Shown here: in pieces, positions 11,569 to 21,429 of the stretch
How positions within the stretch are numbered: position 1 is the stretch's first letter
Layout of the letters: each line of letters starts with the position of its first letter
Assembly (NCBI GenBank): GCA_015680685.1
Contig: MNCI01025366.1
Location: 307,455 to 371,454 of the forward strand
Source: Gnetum montanum
Taxonomy: Eukaryota; Streptophyta; Gnetopsida; Gnetales; Gnetaceae
DNA length: 64,000 nucleotides
Reading direction: 5' to 3'
Notes under the pieces: generated by a model
The model's input: only the letters and a program-made list of their open reading frames with translations
Told to the model about the DNA's origin: nothing
Database searches by the model: none
Translations under genes and position numbers: made by a program

Positions 11569-12347
11569 TGATGAGTGGCAAAATACCCCTACACTCAACC
11601 ATACGAATACAAGCATCTCACGCATGATCTGGTCGAACTTTAAGGACTAAGTGCTTGCACGCCTTAATGGAACACTCAAGGTTAATCAATCGTTGTCTTC
11701 CCAAACTTACTTGTATTGTCACGATTGTATGGTTAAGTAAGCTTGAGGCATATGATTTTTATAACTTTTATCTTTTTAATGTCTTATGCTAATGAGGAAG
11801 GTGAAGAGAACTAAATGACTAACTTTCGTTAACTATTCACTAACTAAGTTCTAACTATTCCTAACACTAGTATCCGTTCCCACTTGCCACACACATCCTG
11901 AACAAGTGTAACACTGCTGGGATTACCAAATGCTAATCGTTACTAAGTTACCAAGCACTAAACACATGCTCAAAGTGGTAGTACTGAGTGTACTTAACTA
12001 GGAGAGTCAAGGGTTGAGAGAGAGTTTAATTAACTAGGAAAGCATTGAACATTCAACAATAATTAAGTCTTATTTAGCTTAATCTGTATGCTGCAAGGTT
12101 TATGATAAAGTTCATCTTTATTGTCATACACAAATGTGTGCTTAGGTACAATTTGCACGAATAAAGATCTGTTCACTTTAGGACTCCTACTTTGGGCACA
12201 TAGGAATTATTCTAACTCTGGAATGGTAAAAGTACAAGAGTTCAGCTAAGGGTCTAAGTCTAACTCTCTAGAACAAGGGAAGCCACCTCTTATTTATAGA
12301 AATTGAGGTAAGCCGTGATATCGCGTATGTGATATCGCAGCTCATCA
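11569..12347 (-). repeat. 3' LTR of element A (779 bp)
   Basis: It starts TGATGAGTGG and ends CTCATCA. It pairs closely with 17502-18299 over its length, for example the shared stretch ATGCTAATGAGGAAGGTGAA near 11790 and 17720. A minus-strand TATA box, CTATAAATAAG, lies at about 12292-12302. GATATCGCG-type repeats at about 12317-12340 are upstream of it in element orientation. Confidence 0.92.
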
Positions 12348-12357
12348 TACCCCCATG
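12348..12357 (-). promoter_or_regulatory. Polypurine tract, element A
   Basis: The minus strand reads TCATGGGGGTA right before the LTR start TGATGAG. Confidence 0.85.
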
Positions 12358-12765
12358 ACTAAATGAAAACTCATCCTTAAGTTCCTTACAAAATATTGGG
12401 AAGGTATGGGATTATTGACTTCAATGAAACTAATGGTGAATGGGATGACATGTGAACAGATCAATCATTACAATACATGACAATATTAGTGTTCATGAAT
12501 ACAAGAATGAACACTATACACATTTGACATTCAACCTTATTTGGCAGCTAAGAGAGAAGAGAGAGAGAGAAAAGAAGAAGATGTGTTGCTGCCGACACCA
12601 AGATTGCGCCTCCCATTGTTCATCTATAAGTGCACAATCAATCCTGTTCCTTGCACGACTGTTCCCGCACTAGTCCATCCTAAGTGTTTTCTCCAGGTCC
12701 AGTCCATTTTTGTATGATTGCCATCTGCACACACAACACAGTCATATATTAGCAAGGGTAAATAA
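12358..12765 (-). other. 3' internal non-coding region of element A
   Basis: It aligns closely with 63433-63830 of element J, including a GAGAGAGA-rich stretch at about 12550. It has no convincing reading frame and ends at the assembly gap. Confidence 0.7.
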
Positions 12766-13408
12766 NNNNNNNNNNNNNNNNNNNNNNNNNNNNNNNNNNN
12801 NNNNNNNNNNNNNNNNNNNNNNNNNNNNNNNNNNNNNNNNNNNNNNNNNNNNNNNNNNNNNNNNNNNNNNNNNNNNNNNNNNNNNNNNNNNNNNNNNNNN
12901 NNNNNNNNNNNNNNNNNNNNNNNNNNNNNNNNNNNNNNNNNNNNNNNNNNNNNNNNNNNNNNNNNNNNNNNNNNNNNNNNNNNNNNNNNNNNNNNNNNNN
13001 NNNNNNNNNNNNNNNNNNNNNNNNNNNNNNNNNNNNNNNNNNNNNNNNNNNNNNNNNNNNNNNNNNNNNNNNNNNNNNNNNNNNNNNNNNNNNNNNNNNN
13101 NNNNNNNNNNNNNNNNNNNNNNNNNNNNNNNNNNNNNNNNNNNNNNNNNNNNNNNNNNNNNNNNNNNNNNNNNNNNNNNNNNNNNNNNNNNNNNNNNNNN
13201 NNNNNNNNNNNNNNNNNNNNNNNNNNNNNNNNNNNNNNNNNNNNNNNNNNNNNNNNNNNNNNNNNNNNNNNNNNNNNNNNNNNNNNNNNNNNNNNNNNNN
13301 NNNNNNNNNNNNNNNNNNNNNNNNNNNNNNNNNNNNNNNNNNNNNNNNNNNNNNNNNNNNNNNNNNNNNNNNNNNNNNNNNNNNNNNNNNNNNNNNNNNN
13401 NNNNNNNN
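12766..13408. other. Assembly gap (643 N)
   Basis: Unknown bases inside the 3' internal region of element A. Long apparent open frames across it are artefacts of reading N. Confidence 0.99.
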
Positions 13409-13510
13409 ATTGAAATGGTAAGGAAAACTCAAGAAGAAAACATCCAAGCACCNTAATGGAGAAATGTTGAAATGGTAAGGAAAACTCAAGAAGAAAACAT
13501 CCAAGCACCN
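13409..13510. repeat. 44-bp repeat flanking single Ns, likely contig-end overlap
   Basis: The block 13409-13452 and the block 13466-13509 are the same sequence apart from the first bases, and each is followed by one N (13453, 13510). This looks like unmerged contig ends rather than a biological tandem repeat. Confidence 0.65.
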
Positions 13511-13895
13511 AATGCCCAGTCACCAACTCGTTGATAGTTCTATTATCTAAAGAAAGGGACTGTACAATTCCAAGCCAAGAGAGACCATAGAAATTCATGG
13601 GTGCATGGATGATGTGGACTCATTACCTATTATATCAAAAGAACTATACCTTAGTATCAACATTATAACTCAAAGGTAAAAACTAAACATTAGCAATCAA
13701 TAGAATACAATTCATACCACCACTAGGAGCACTTATTAGGTGATGAACCTATCAAAACAACAAGCAAACAAGCACATAAAGAAATGAAAAAGTGTGAACG
13801 ATGTTGCAAAACAAGAACTAAAAAAGTTAAAGAAATTTGTAAAACAAAAATGTGTAAGAAAAAAAACTTAAAAAGGAATTGAGGGCCTTAATTGA
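13511..13895 (-). other. Internal region of element A downstream of integrase tail
   Basis: It aligns with 6540-7030 of B (for example GATGATGTGGACTCA near 13608 and 6638). It is AT-rich and non-coding. Confidence 0.6.
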
Positions 13896-14062
13896 TCAGC
13901 AAAGGTGTCCATTTCCCCCATGACTATGTTGAAAGGAGGAGATCCGAAATAATGAGCGGGGCCATCCTTTCTCAGAGGCATTATGTGCACTGATCATTCT
14001 AGATTCATGGTGAGGTTTGGTTTGTTGCACATTGACAAACAATGTCTTATTAGAATGCTTTT
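13896..14062 (-). pseudogene. Integrase C-terminal tail fused to PR-RT linker, element A
   Basis: The minus strand reads KLEIPKKFK, which matches the PR-RT linker of E (LQIPESFK). It passes straight into NKTLFVNVQQTKPHHES, which matches the integrase end of B (VNIQQIKPFHES). RT, RNase H and the integrase catalytic core, present in B and E between these points, are therefore deleted. The junction is near 14055. The open stretch is about 62 codons and has no catalytic function. Confidence 0.82.
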
Positions 14063-14790
14063 TGAATTTTTTAGGAATTTCCAACTTCCTCCAATTTATG
14101 TTTTTAGGTTAAGGTTTGGAAGTTGGTGATGGACCTGCTCAAGTTCATCTATGTGTTTGATGTGGGCACTAGTTATTCCCTCAGTTAGTTCCATGCACAT
14201 TGGTGAGTTGACTTCTTGATCAGCTATCAACCACTGAGTGTCTTGTTGTTGTGTGGTTGCTACATATAGGCACTTTTGTATGTTAATTTCTTGTTCACAT
14301 CGGTTGCATGCAGGCAATGCTAAACATTCCTGCATGCAATCACACCCTGTATCATTGTATGTGATGCATGGAACCTTCTTCTTCTCAATCTTCCCAAAAG
14401 CGTTTTCCTTAGATATTTCCAAGGAAAGATCATGGATTCCTAGGTGCGCATTTATGGTACTTACCCATGCCCTTCCCATTATTATTGAGAAGTCCCCTTT
14501 ATCGTTATTTACTTATATCACTAGGAAATCAGCTGGATATGATCACCCACACACAATGGTAATGATGTCCCTCACCATTCCCAAGGAAACAGTGATGGAT
14601 TGGTTAGCCAGCTCTAGGCAAATATTGCTCTTCCTTAATGGAGGCAAGTTTTAAGCTTTGTACATCTCTTGTGATATTAGTTTGACTCCAGAACTTGAGT
14701 CCAGAAGAGCTTTACATGGTTCATTCCTAGCAACTTGGAGATAGATTAGAGGGCTTCCAGGATCAAAGAATTTCTTGGGAAGGTGTCCCA
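14063..14790 (-). pseudogene. Aspartic protease, element A
   Basis: Reading downward: EPCKALLDSSSG with the catalytic Asp present (about 14690-14730). PPLRKSNICLELANQSITVSLGMV and IIMGRAWVSTINA follow, then a 120-residue open tail to 14096 with several Cys (CDCMQE, CNRCEQ). A stop near 14510 and another near 14655 break the domain. The protease is better preserved than in B at the active-site position but is still disrupted. Confidence 0.83.
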
Positions 14791-17356
14791 CCTTAATCTA
14801 GTCAGTATTGACATGTGTTAACATAACCGTATGCATTGAGCTCAGTGTTTGGTTTGAAGGGAGCTCTAAAGACTTATTTTATGGAGGGGCATTCATAGTT
14901 CAATTGCTTGTGGTTGTGAGGGCTTATTTGGACTATTGGTTTTGAAGAAGGATCTTCTCTTCATACAGCTGTCAGAACCAATAGCGGGTTGAGTATTTAT
15001 AGCCCTGGTGGCATTGCGTTGCTACGATTGAGTAGGGAGTTCCCTTTGCATTGCTGGAGAGGGTGGTAATGGAGTTATCGGTGTGAGACTTATAGATGGA
15101 TTTGAATGATGGTATGCTTGTGGGTTATCTCCCCTAGGAGAAGGAGTCCTATAATACTCTCGAGCTTGGCAGCGACGTTGTGGTGAATGTGACCAACAGA
15201 GTCACATGGAGAGATTGGCTGCTGCATGTAGTAGCCATATGGATCCGATTGCCAGTGGGGGTATTGTTGCCTTGGTGGTGGCATCCCCCATGATTGTGGA
15301 CATTGCCAATGTTGGTGTTGCTCAATGGGTTATGGTGGAGTTCCACTTGGATAATACATTGATGGTTGGTGGAACTGCCTTGGGTTACCCTAAACCCTAA
15401 CTGTCGGGGTGCTTGCTGTTTATTAAGTCGTGGGTTGAGTGCGTACATCCTAGACTCTTATAGATGTGAGATCACTGGAAAACATCCCTCAGGATGGTCA
15501 TATTGGAATATCTCACATCCACTGTCATTGTCCATGTCTGAATCCACAACCTCTTTTGTGATGGCCATTTTTCCCTTACCCTTGTTACATGCATTGTCTA
15601 TATCTCTCTTTTTCTTTTTGTCATGGTCACTACCTCACTTCCTAGACTCCTCTACAATTTTAAGCATAGTTTCAAATCTACTATCCATGGAGTCCCACAT
15701 TTTGTCTACCTTTGCTAATATTTTAGTTGTTAGTTTTTGGAGCAGCAAGGTTTTCCTATTCACCATCTCTTCAAGTGGTGACTCTTCTTCCTCCTCACAG
15801 AATCTCACTCCCTTTTTTCGGAGGGAAGGATCTTAGTTATACTCTTCCACTCTTTCTCTCTTTCATAACTCACCTTCTTCTTTGGCTACTTGCTCTAGAA
15901 ATCTATGGATTTGATGAGACCTAAGCTCTGATAACCTTCCTTGGGCATACATCCCAAGGGTCCTTCTTATTTCATGCCTAAGTCCATCTACAAGATGGCG
16001 TAGTTGATCCTGCTACGAATAACCATGACCAGGGCAACAATGTAGTAGTGCATAATAGTGGCCTATGGTAGCATCCAAGGGTTCATGATTTCCTTGCTTC
16101 CATCCTTGGGTTTGCTTTCACAGGTTAGACACTTGAGAGTACATTTGGTACTTATCATTAAACAATTCTAACATTGCACTCCACCTCCTAATGGATTTTG
16201 GTTCTAAGGACCGGTACCAACTTTCAGCTTCTTTCACTAGTGTCCTTGGGAACAACTTTAGTTTTTTCCATTTGTTTTCTATGTTCTGCAAGGCACAGGC
16301 ATCATGGAATGCTTGTAAATGGTTTTGAGGAGCAGCGTTGTATCCCCCCTCAAACTGTGGGATGTTATTCATGTCTAACCTCTTGATCCTACTATCTTTT
16401 TGGTGCCTTGTGGGGATTCTCATAGCCTCTGTTATATCTAGCATGCTTCTAGTTGCGAGTAGGGGTTCTTTGTGATCATCTCGTTCATAGCATCTATAAT
16501 GTCTACGGGGTTCCCTAATCTCCCTTCTTCCATGCCTTGATTCCTTAGAGTACCCTCGTCCTCGTCCTCAACTGTCTCGTTGATGTTTTTCACTCTATTT
16601 ACCTTTATCCTCATGGTTGGTTTTCTTATGGCTACTCCCAGATACAAAAGGAGAGGATGAATGTGATGATGAAGGTGAAGAAGAAGGAGAACTATCACCA
16701 TGATGGTGTTTTCTACCTTCTCTTCAATGGCTATGGCCTTGATTGTGATTACGATCAGAACATCCACCCTTATCGTGTGTTTGCGTTCCCTCGTTAAACA
16801 CTTCATGTTTGTGGGGATCAGAACTAGGGTTGTGAGTCATGGAGTAGAGGTTCTGATACACCACCTCTTGACCATCGTTAGGAGGGGGAGCATCATTTGG
16901 TGGGGAACCTATTGAAGAAGGTTCACCACCCTCAATTTTTCTCAAGACATGCGGAGCATTATGGGGCCATTTACCCTTTGAGGATGTATGATATTTCTCT
17001 TGCTGCAAGTCCCTTTGATGTTGTGCTTCTATGGGATGGTAGTCCCTTGTGTCATGATCACATGCAACATATTCTGCGTACAAAAATGACATGTCTATTC
17101 ATAAGAGATCATGAAGGAGCATGTTGGGGATTGCTTGATCTGGATGCAACACTATGTTACCTTCCAAGTCTCTCCAATGCAGTTGTTCATCTTGATGGAG
17201 AATAAAGGTAAAGTTGGGTACATACTCATCGTGATGAGTATATACCACACAAAATTGTTGAGGAACTGGAAGATCTAGGTTATGTGTATTATGCCATCAA
17301 CTGTCTCTTGTGTTAGTTCTAGGTGGTGATATGCTCTTATGTGGAGAAGAAGACAT
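14791..17356 (-). pseudogene. Ty3/gypsy gag, element A
   Basis: This would encode the capsid and nucleocapsid. It starts at ATG 17356 (MSSSH), aligned with the B and D starts. The capsid domain is clear at 16444-16118: MLDITEAMRIPTRHQKDSRI, LDMNNIPQFEGGYN, ESWYRSLEPKSIRRW and MLELFNDKYQMYS. An acidic or charged linker lies at about 16500-17000. The Cys/His motif at about 15480-15515 reads CEIFQYDHPEGC, with its second Cys changed to Phe. A Pro/Gln/Tyr-rich tail follows (15090-15350). Multiple stops separate these open segments. The protease lies directly downstream. Confidence 0.87.
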
Positions 17357-17482
17357 TTTGTCTCATTCGGTGTGCGATTTACTGTTGTCTTATTTTTTCT
17401 TGATTAACCCTAAGGGTTTGTTCTAGCATCCCAATGATATGGATGATTTCCTTATGTTCTACGTAGCGCACAAACAACTAAG

Positions 17483-17500
17483 TCCTCGGCAATGGTGCCA
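17483..17500 (-). promoter_or_regulatory. Primer binding site, element A (tRNA-Asp type)
   Basis: The minus strand reads TGGCACCATTGCCGAGGA one base after the LTR. It differs from the tRNA-Asp-type site only by three G-to-A changes, each at a CpG. Confidence 0.85.
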
Positions 17501-17501
17501 A

Positions 17502-18299
17502 TGATGAGTGGTGAGGTACCCCTACACTCAACCATACAAATACGAGCATCTCACGCGTGATCCAGTCAAACTCTAGGGACTAAGTGCTTGCACACCTTAA
17601 TGGAACACTCAAGGTTAATAAATTGTTGTCTTCCCAAACCTACTTGTATTGTCACAATTGTATGGTTAAGTAAGATTGAGGCATATGATTTTTATAACTT
17701 TTATCTTTTTAATGTCTTATGCTAATGAGGAAGGTGAAGAGAACTAAATGACTAACTTTCGTTAACTATTCACTAACTAAGTTCTAACTATTCCTAACAC
17801 TAGTACCCGTTCCCACTTTCCGCACACATTCTGAACCAATGTAACGCTGCTGGGATTACCAAACGCTAATTGTTACTAGGTTACCAAGCGCTACACACAT
17901 GCTTGAAGTGGTCGTACTGAGTGTACTTAACTAGGAGAGTCAAGGGTTGAGAGAGAGTTTAATTAGCTAGGAAAACATTAAACATTCAACAATCATTAAG
18001 TCCTATTTAGCTTAATCTATATGTTGCAAGGTTTATCATAAAGTTTATCTTTATTGTCGTACACAAATGTGTGCTTAGGTACAATTTTCTCGAATAAAGA
18101 TCCGTTCACTTTAGAACTCCTACTTTGGGCACACAGGAATTATTCTAACTTTGAAATGGTAAAACTACAAGAGTTCAGCTAAGGGTCTAAGTCTAACTCT
18201 CTAGAACAAGGGAAGATGCCTCTTATTTATAGAAAATGAGGCAGGACGCGATATCACGTATGCGATATCACGGGGTGAATGCGATGTCGCAACTCATCA
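17502..18299 (-). repeat. 5' LTR of element A (798 bp)
   Basis: It starts TGATGAGTGG and ends CTCATCA. It pairs with 11569-12347 but has about 20 more bases, in the GATATC repeat region (18245-18293). The minus-strand TATA box, CTATAAATAAG, is at about 18224-18234. B gag resumes at 18300. Confidence 0.92.
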
Positions 18300-19928
18300 A
18301 ACTTGAAACCTATTGTTCATGGAGTCCCATAATTGATCAACCTTAGCCATGATTTTTGATTTCACTTTTTGGAATGATAAGGTTTTCAGATTAAGCATCT
18401 CATCTTTGGCGAATTCATTCTCACTGTCACAAAATTGAACCCACTTTTCTAAATAGAAGGATCCTTGTTGTATTCTTCTGCACTTTCATGTTTTCTCAGT
18501 TCTCCCTCCTCCTTGGCTACCTGTTTAATTAATTTTTGAATTCAATAGGTTCTTAACTCTATCAATCTCCCTTGGGCATAGATGCTAAGGGTTTTCCTAG
18601 TTTCAGACCTCAACCCATCTATGATATGGCGAAGTTGATCAAGTTGAGAGTATCCATGGCTGAGACATCTATGCAACAAGAGTAGCATTAGCCAATAGCA
18701 GCATCCAAGGGCTCATGATTCCCTTTTTTCAACCCTTGAATTTATTTTTTTAGATTGGATACTCAGGAGTACGTTTGATATTTGTCATTGAATAATTCCA
18801 ACATCATGCTCCACCACTTGATTGATTCTAGCTCCAAGGATTAATACTAATTTTCTACTTCCTTTATGAGTGTCCTTGAAAATAATTTTAGCTTTTGGTA
18901 GTCATTCTCAATATTTTTCAAGGCACATGCATCTTGAAAAGCTTGAAGATGGTTTTTCAGATCAACATCATATCCTCCCTTGAACTGAGAGATGTTGTTC
19001 ATATCCAACCTCTTTATTCTGTTTTCCTTCATGTACCTCATTGGAATCCTCATAGCCTCTACAATATTCAACATGCCTCGAGTAGTAAGTAGAGGTTCAT
19101 CAAGGCCATGATGGTGGTGGCTACGATGTTCCCTAGCAGCCCTTCTTTCTTGAGGATGGGCCTCTTTAGATTTCCCATGTCTTCGGTCACAACTATCTCG
19201 ATGGTCCCTTCTGTTGTTCTAGTCTTGTTGGTTACCTCCATCATGGTTATTTCTTTGGCGGCCATGATTTGAAGTAGATGAAGAAGAAGACAATGATGAT
19301 GAAGGGAAAGAAGAAGGGGAACTTAATTTGTGATAATGCCTATCACCCTTCTTTTGATGCTCGCAACCATGATCACGATCATGATCTCCTTTGTCCTCCT
19401 TTTCTTGATTTGCTTCTCCAGGTCCATTTTTGTCATTGGATCCATTTTGACCAAAACCTAAATTATGGATTGTGGATTGTACATTCTGGTTGATGGCTCC
19501 TTGAACAAAGTCAAAGAGAGGAGAATCACTAAAGAAGTGGTGACCTTCATCAATTGGGCCAAGCAGAGGTGGAAAGATATTTGACCCCTTGCCCTTCACA
19601 AGCTCATGTTGGGCTCCAACTGTCAATCCCTTAATTTTTGTGCTTTAGTGGGATGATAATCCCTTGAGTTGGGATCTTGCATCTCATATTCTCCATGGAG
19701 ATGTTAAGGCTTGTGCTGTGTGAGCATTAGTTGGTGCATTACTGGAACAGATTGGTCAAGTGGCAACACAATGTTGCCTTCCATATTGTGCCACCACATT
19801 AGTTCATCTTGATGCAAGATGAAGGTAAAGTCTAGTACATACTCATCAAGATGACCATACACCACCCAGTATTGTTGAGGCACCTGAACTACCCTAGGTG
19901 AAGATGGACTCTTGTGAGAAGAAGACAT
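18300..19928 (-). pseudogene. gag N-terminal part, element B (continues at 11568)
   Basis: It starts at ATG 19928 and is open for 74 codons: MSSSHKSPSS, then VPQQYWVVYGHLDEYVLDFT and MEGNIVLPLDQSVP. After a stop come a Gly/Asp/His-rich linker (19626-19219) and the capsid domain at 19074-18847 (RIKRLDMNNISQFKGGYD, ENDYQKLKLFSRTLIKE). A MLELFNDK-like segment follows at about 18800. At 18300 it joins the sequence left of 11569 without loss except for the target duplication. It is broken by stops and by the insertion. Confidence 0.86.
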
Positions 19929-20061
19929 TTTGTGTTGATAAACAGTGTGTATTTGAGATTTAATTTAATGATAATAATAAAATTTATTTATTTATTTGTA
20001 GGATTTGACTCTTAGGGTTTGAACAATGAGGTTACTAAGTTTCACTAGGTTTAGATAGCAC
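19929..20061 (-). other. Leader of element B, right copy (truncated)
   Basis: AT-rich leader upstream of gag, including a TTTA repeat at about 19980-20000. It ends with the 46-bp segment 20016-20061, also present at 4084-4129. Primer site and LTR, expected next, are absent. Copia RT sequence follows at once. Confidence 0.75.
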
Positions 20062-20324
20062 AATGACAATGTATTAAAAAAATTTAATATGCAAGATTAT
20101 AAGTTTGTGATTACACCTTATGAAACTAGTATCAAATTTTTAGTTGAACAATCCTCAAAAATAAGAGAAGGAAACAAGCTTATGGTTAAAATTTCATATG
20201 ATGGTTTTATTGGTAGTTTAATGTATGCAATGGTCTCTAATAGACTTGATATTATTTACATTAGTGGAAAACTTACCAGGTATATGTGTAATCTACGGAA
20301 ATAACATTAAGTTTGATGAGAGAG
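20062..20324 (+). pseudogene. Ty1/copia element C, C-terminal RT fragment
   Basis: Plus-strand copia RT with LKKFNMQDYKFVITPYETS, then GSLMYAMVSNRLDIIYISGKL and RYMCNL. These are the standard motifs just after the copia RT active site. The frame continues into CATTAAGTTTGATGAGAG and is cut by the LTR of E. It resumes at 33706, where RVFQYLCDTMNYGICYK follows. About 1.5 kb of integrase end and RT expected between this and the 4083 block are absent. Confidence 0.87.
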
Positions 20325-21252
20325 TGATGAGAGCTAGGTACCCCTACGCCCAACCATGTGAATCACGGGCGTTCACACGTGACTCAGTCGAATTCTGTAG
20401 ACTGTAAGTACTTAACATACACCAAACCTCTAAGCAGCAAAACCCTTTATTAGAATGGTCGTTGTCTTCTCAACCTCACTTGTGAGTATCTAATGGCAAT
20501 GGTTAAGTGAGATTGAGGCAACTGATTTTTATAGTTTTTACTTTATCTTTTGGTGTCTAATTAAGGTATGAAAAGTAAGGAATGAAATATTATCTAATCT
20601 ATGATTATCCTAATCTATATCTTAACTATTCCTAGCATAAGTATTCGATCCCATCTTTTGGGCATGTTCTGAGCATCCCCTAAACACTACTGGGCTACTA
20701 GATGTTGAGCATCACTGGGTTATCAAGTGTTGGGTTTGCGTTCGAGATGGTCGTACTTATGGTTTCTATGAACTATGAATGAACACTAGCGATTAAATTA
20801 ATAAGAGAAACTTAAGTAATTATCAAAGCATATAAATATTAAGCTATTGAATGCATTAAATGACTAAGTCCAAATGTTGCAAGGAATGCTTGAAGAGTTC
20901 ATCTTTATTGCCGTCACACCAATGGGCTTAGATACATCAATGCTTGAATAAACAACCGTTCACTTTTGTTACACCTACTACGGGCACTTGGAAAATATTC
21001 TATCTCCTATGGGAAAAAACTGCAAGATCTTCACTACAACTGATAAAAAGATGCCTCAATGAGGTGGAAGGCCCTCTTATTTATAGGCTGAAATAGGTGC
21101 TGCGTAAACGAGGCCATGTCGACGCATGGAAGGATGCATCGATGGGGCCACATCTACAAGGCCGCGTATACGGGGCTGCGTTGACACGGTTGCGTATATG
21201 GAGTCCCGTATACATGGCCTAGTAGACGCAGCAACCATTAAACATTTCATCA
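20325..21252 (-). repeat. 3' LTR of element E (928 bp)
   Basis: It starts TGATGAGAGCTAGGTACCCC and ends TTTCATCA, and pairs closely with 32802-33705. The TATA box on the minus strand (CTATAAATAAGAGG) lies at about 21081-21094. The U3 region at 21105-21230 is rich in CGTATACG and GTCGACGCA-like repeats that are longer here than in the other LTR. Confidence 0.92.
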
Positions 21253-21262
21253 TACCCCCATG
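21253..21262 (-). promoter_or_regulatory. Polypurine tract, element E
   Basis: The minus strand reads CATGGGGGTA directly before the LTR start. Confidence 0.85.
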
Positions 21263-21429
21263 ACTGAGTAAAAAATCGTCCTCGAGTTCCTCTTACAACT
21301 TGGAAGGTATGGAATTTTATTTACAATGCACATTACTTGACACACACGACACACACATGACTCAACACTAATTTTACCAAGTTCCTGAGTTATAGAGAAG
21401 GACAATTACAAAAAATGATGGTGTTTTGA

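Larger units (their letters stand above)
11569..18299 (-). mobile_element. Athila-like element A, two LTRs, nested in B
   Basis: A 6.7 kb minus-strand element with LTRs 11569-12347 and 17502-18299, primer site, gag, protease, a short integrase tail and a polypurine tract. Flanks are AATTT on the left (11564-11568) and AACTT on the right (18300-18304), a 5-bp target duplication with one transition. The flanking B gag sequence is continuous once A is removed. RT, RNase H and nearly all of IN are missing, so it would have needed proteins in trans. An assembly gap lies inside it. Confidence 0.9.
4084..20061 (-). mobile_element. Athila-like Ty3/gypsy element B, single LTR, circularly permuted
   Basis: Along plus coordinates the parts run: leader (4084-4143), primer site, LTR (4163-5035), polypurine tract, 3' internal region, IN, RT/RH, PR, gag (split by element A), leader again (19929-20061). 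The single LTR therefore has primer site on one side and polypurine tract on the other, so it serves as both LTRs, as in a one-LTR circle opened within the leader. Both ends carry the same 46-bp leader segment (4084-4129 and 20016-20061, one mismatch seen). The copia flank ends with the same 11-mer, TTTAGATAGCA, as the right end of B. Element A (11569-18299) is nested within its gag. Confidence 0.78.

Noticed and set aside
12624-13598. Long open frames (about 250-320 codons) on both strands
   Set aside because: They run through the 643-N gap. The real sequence on each side is non-coding retroelement DNA.
14238-14654. 138-codon plus-strand ORF
   Set aside because: Antisense of the protease region of element A. 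Its text has no domain character.
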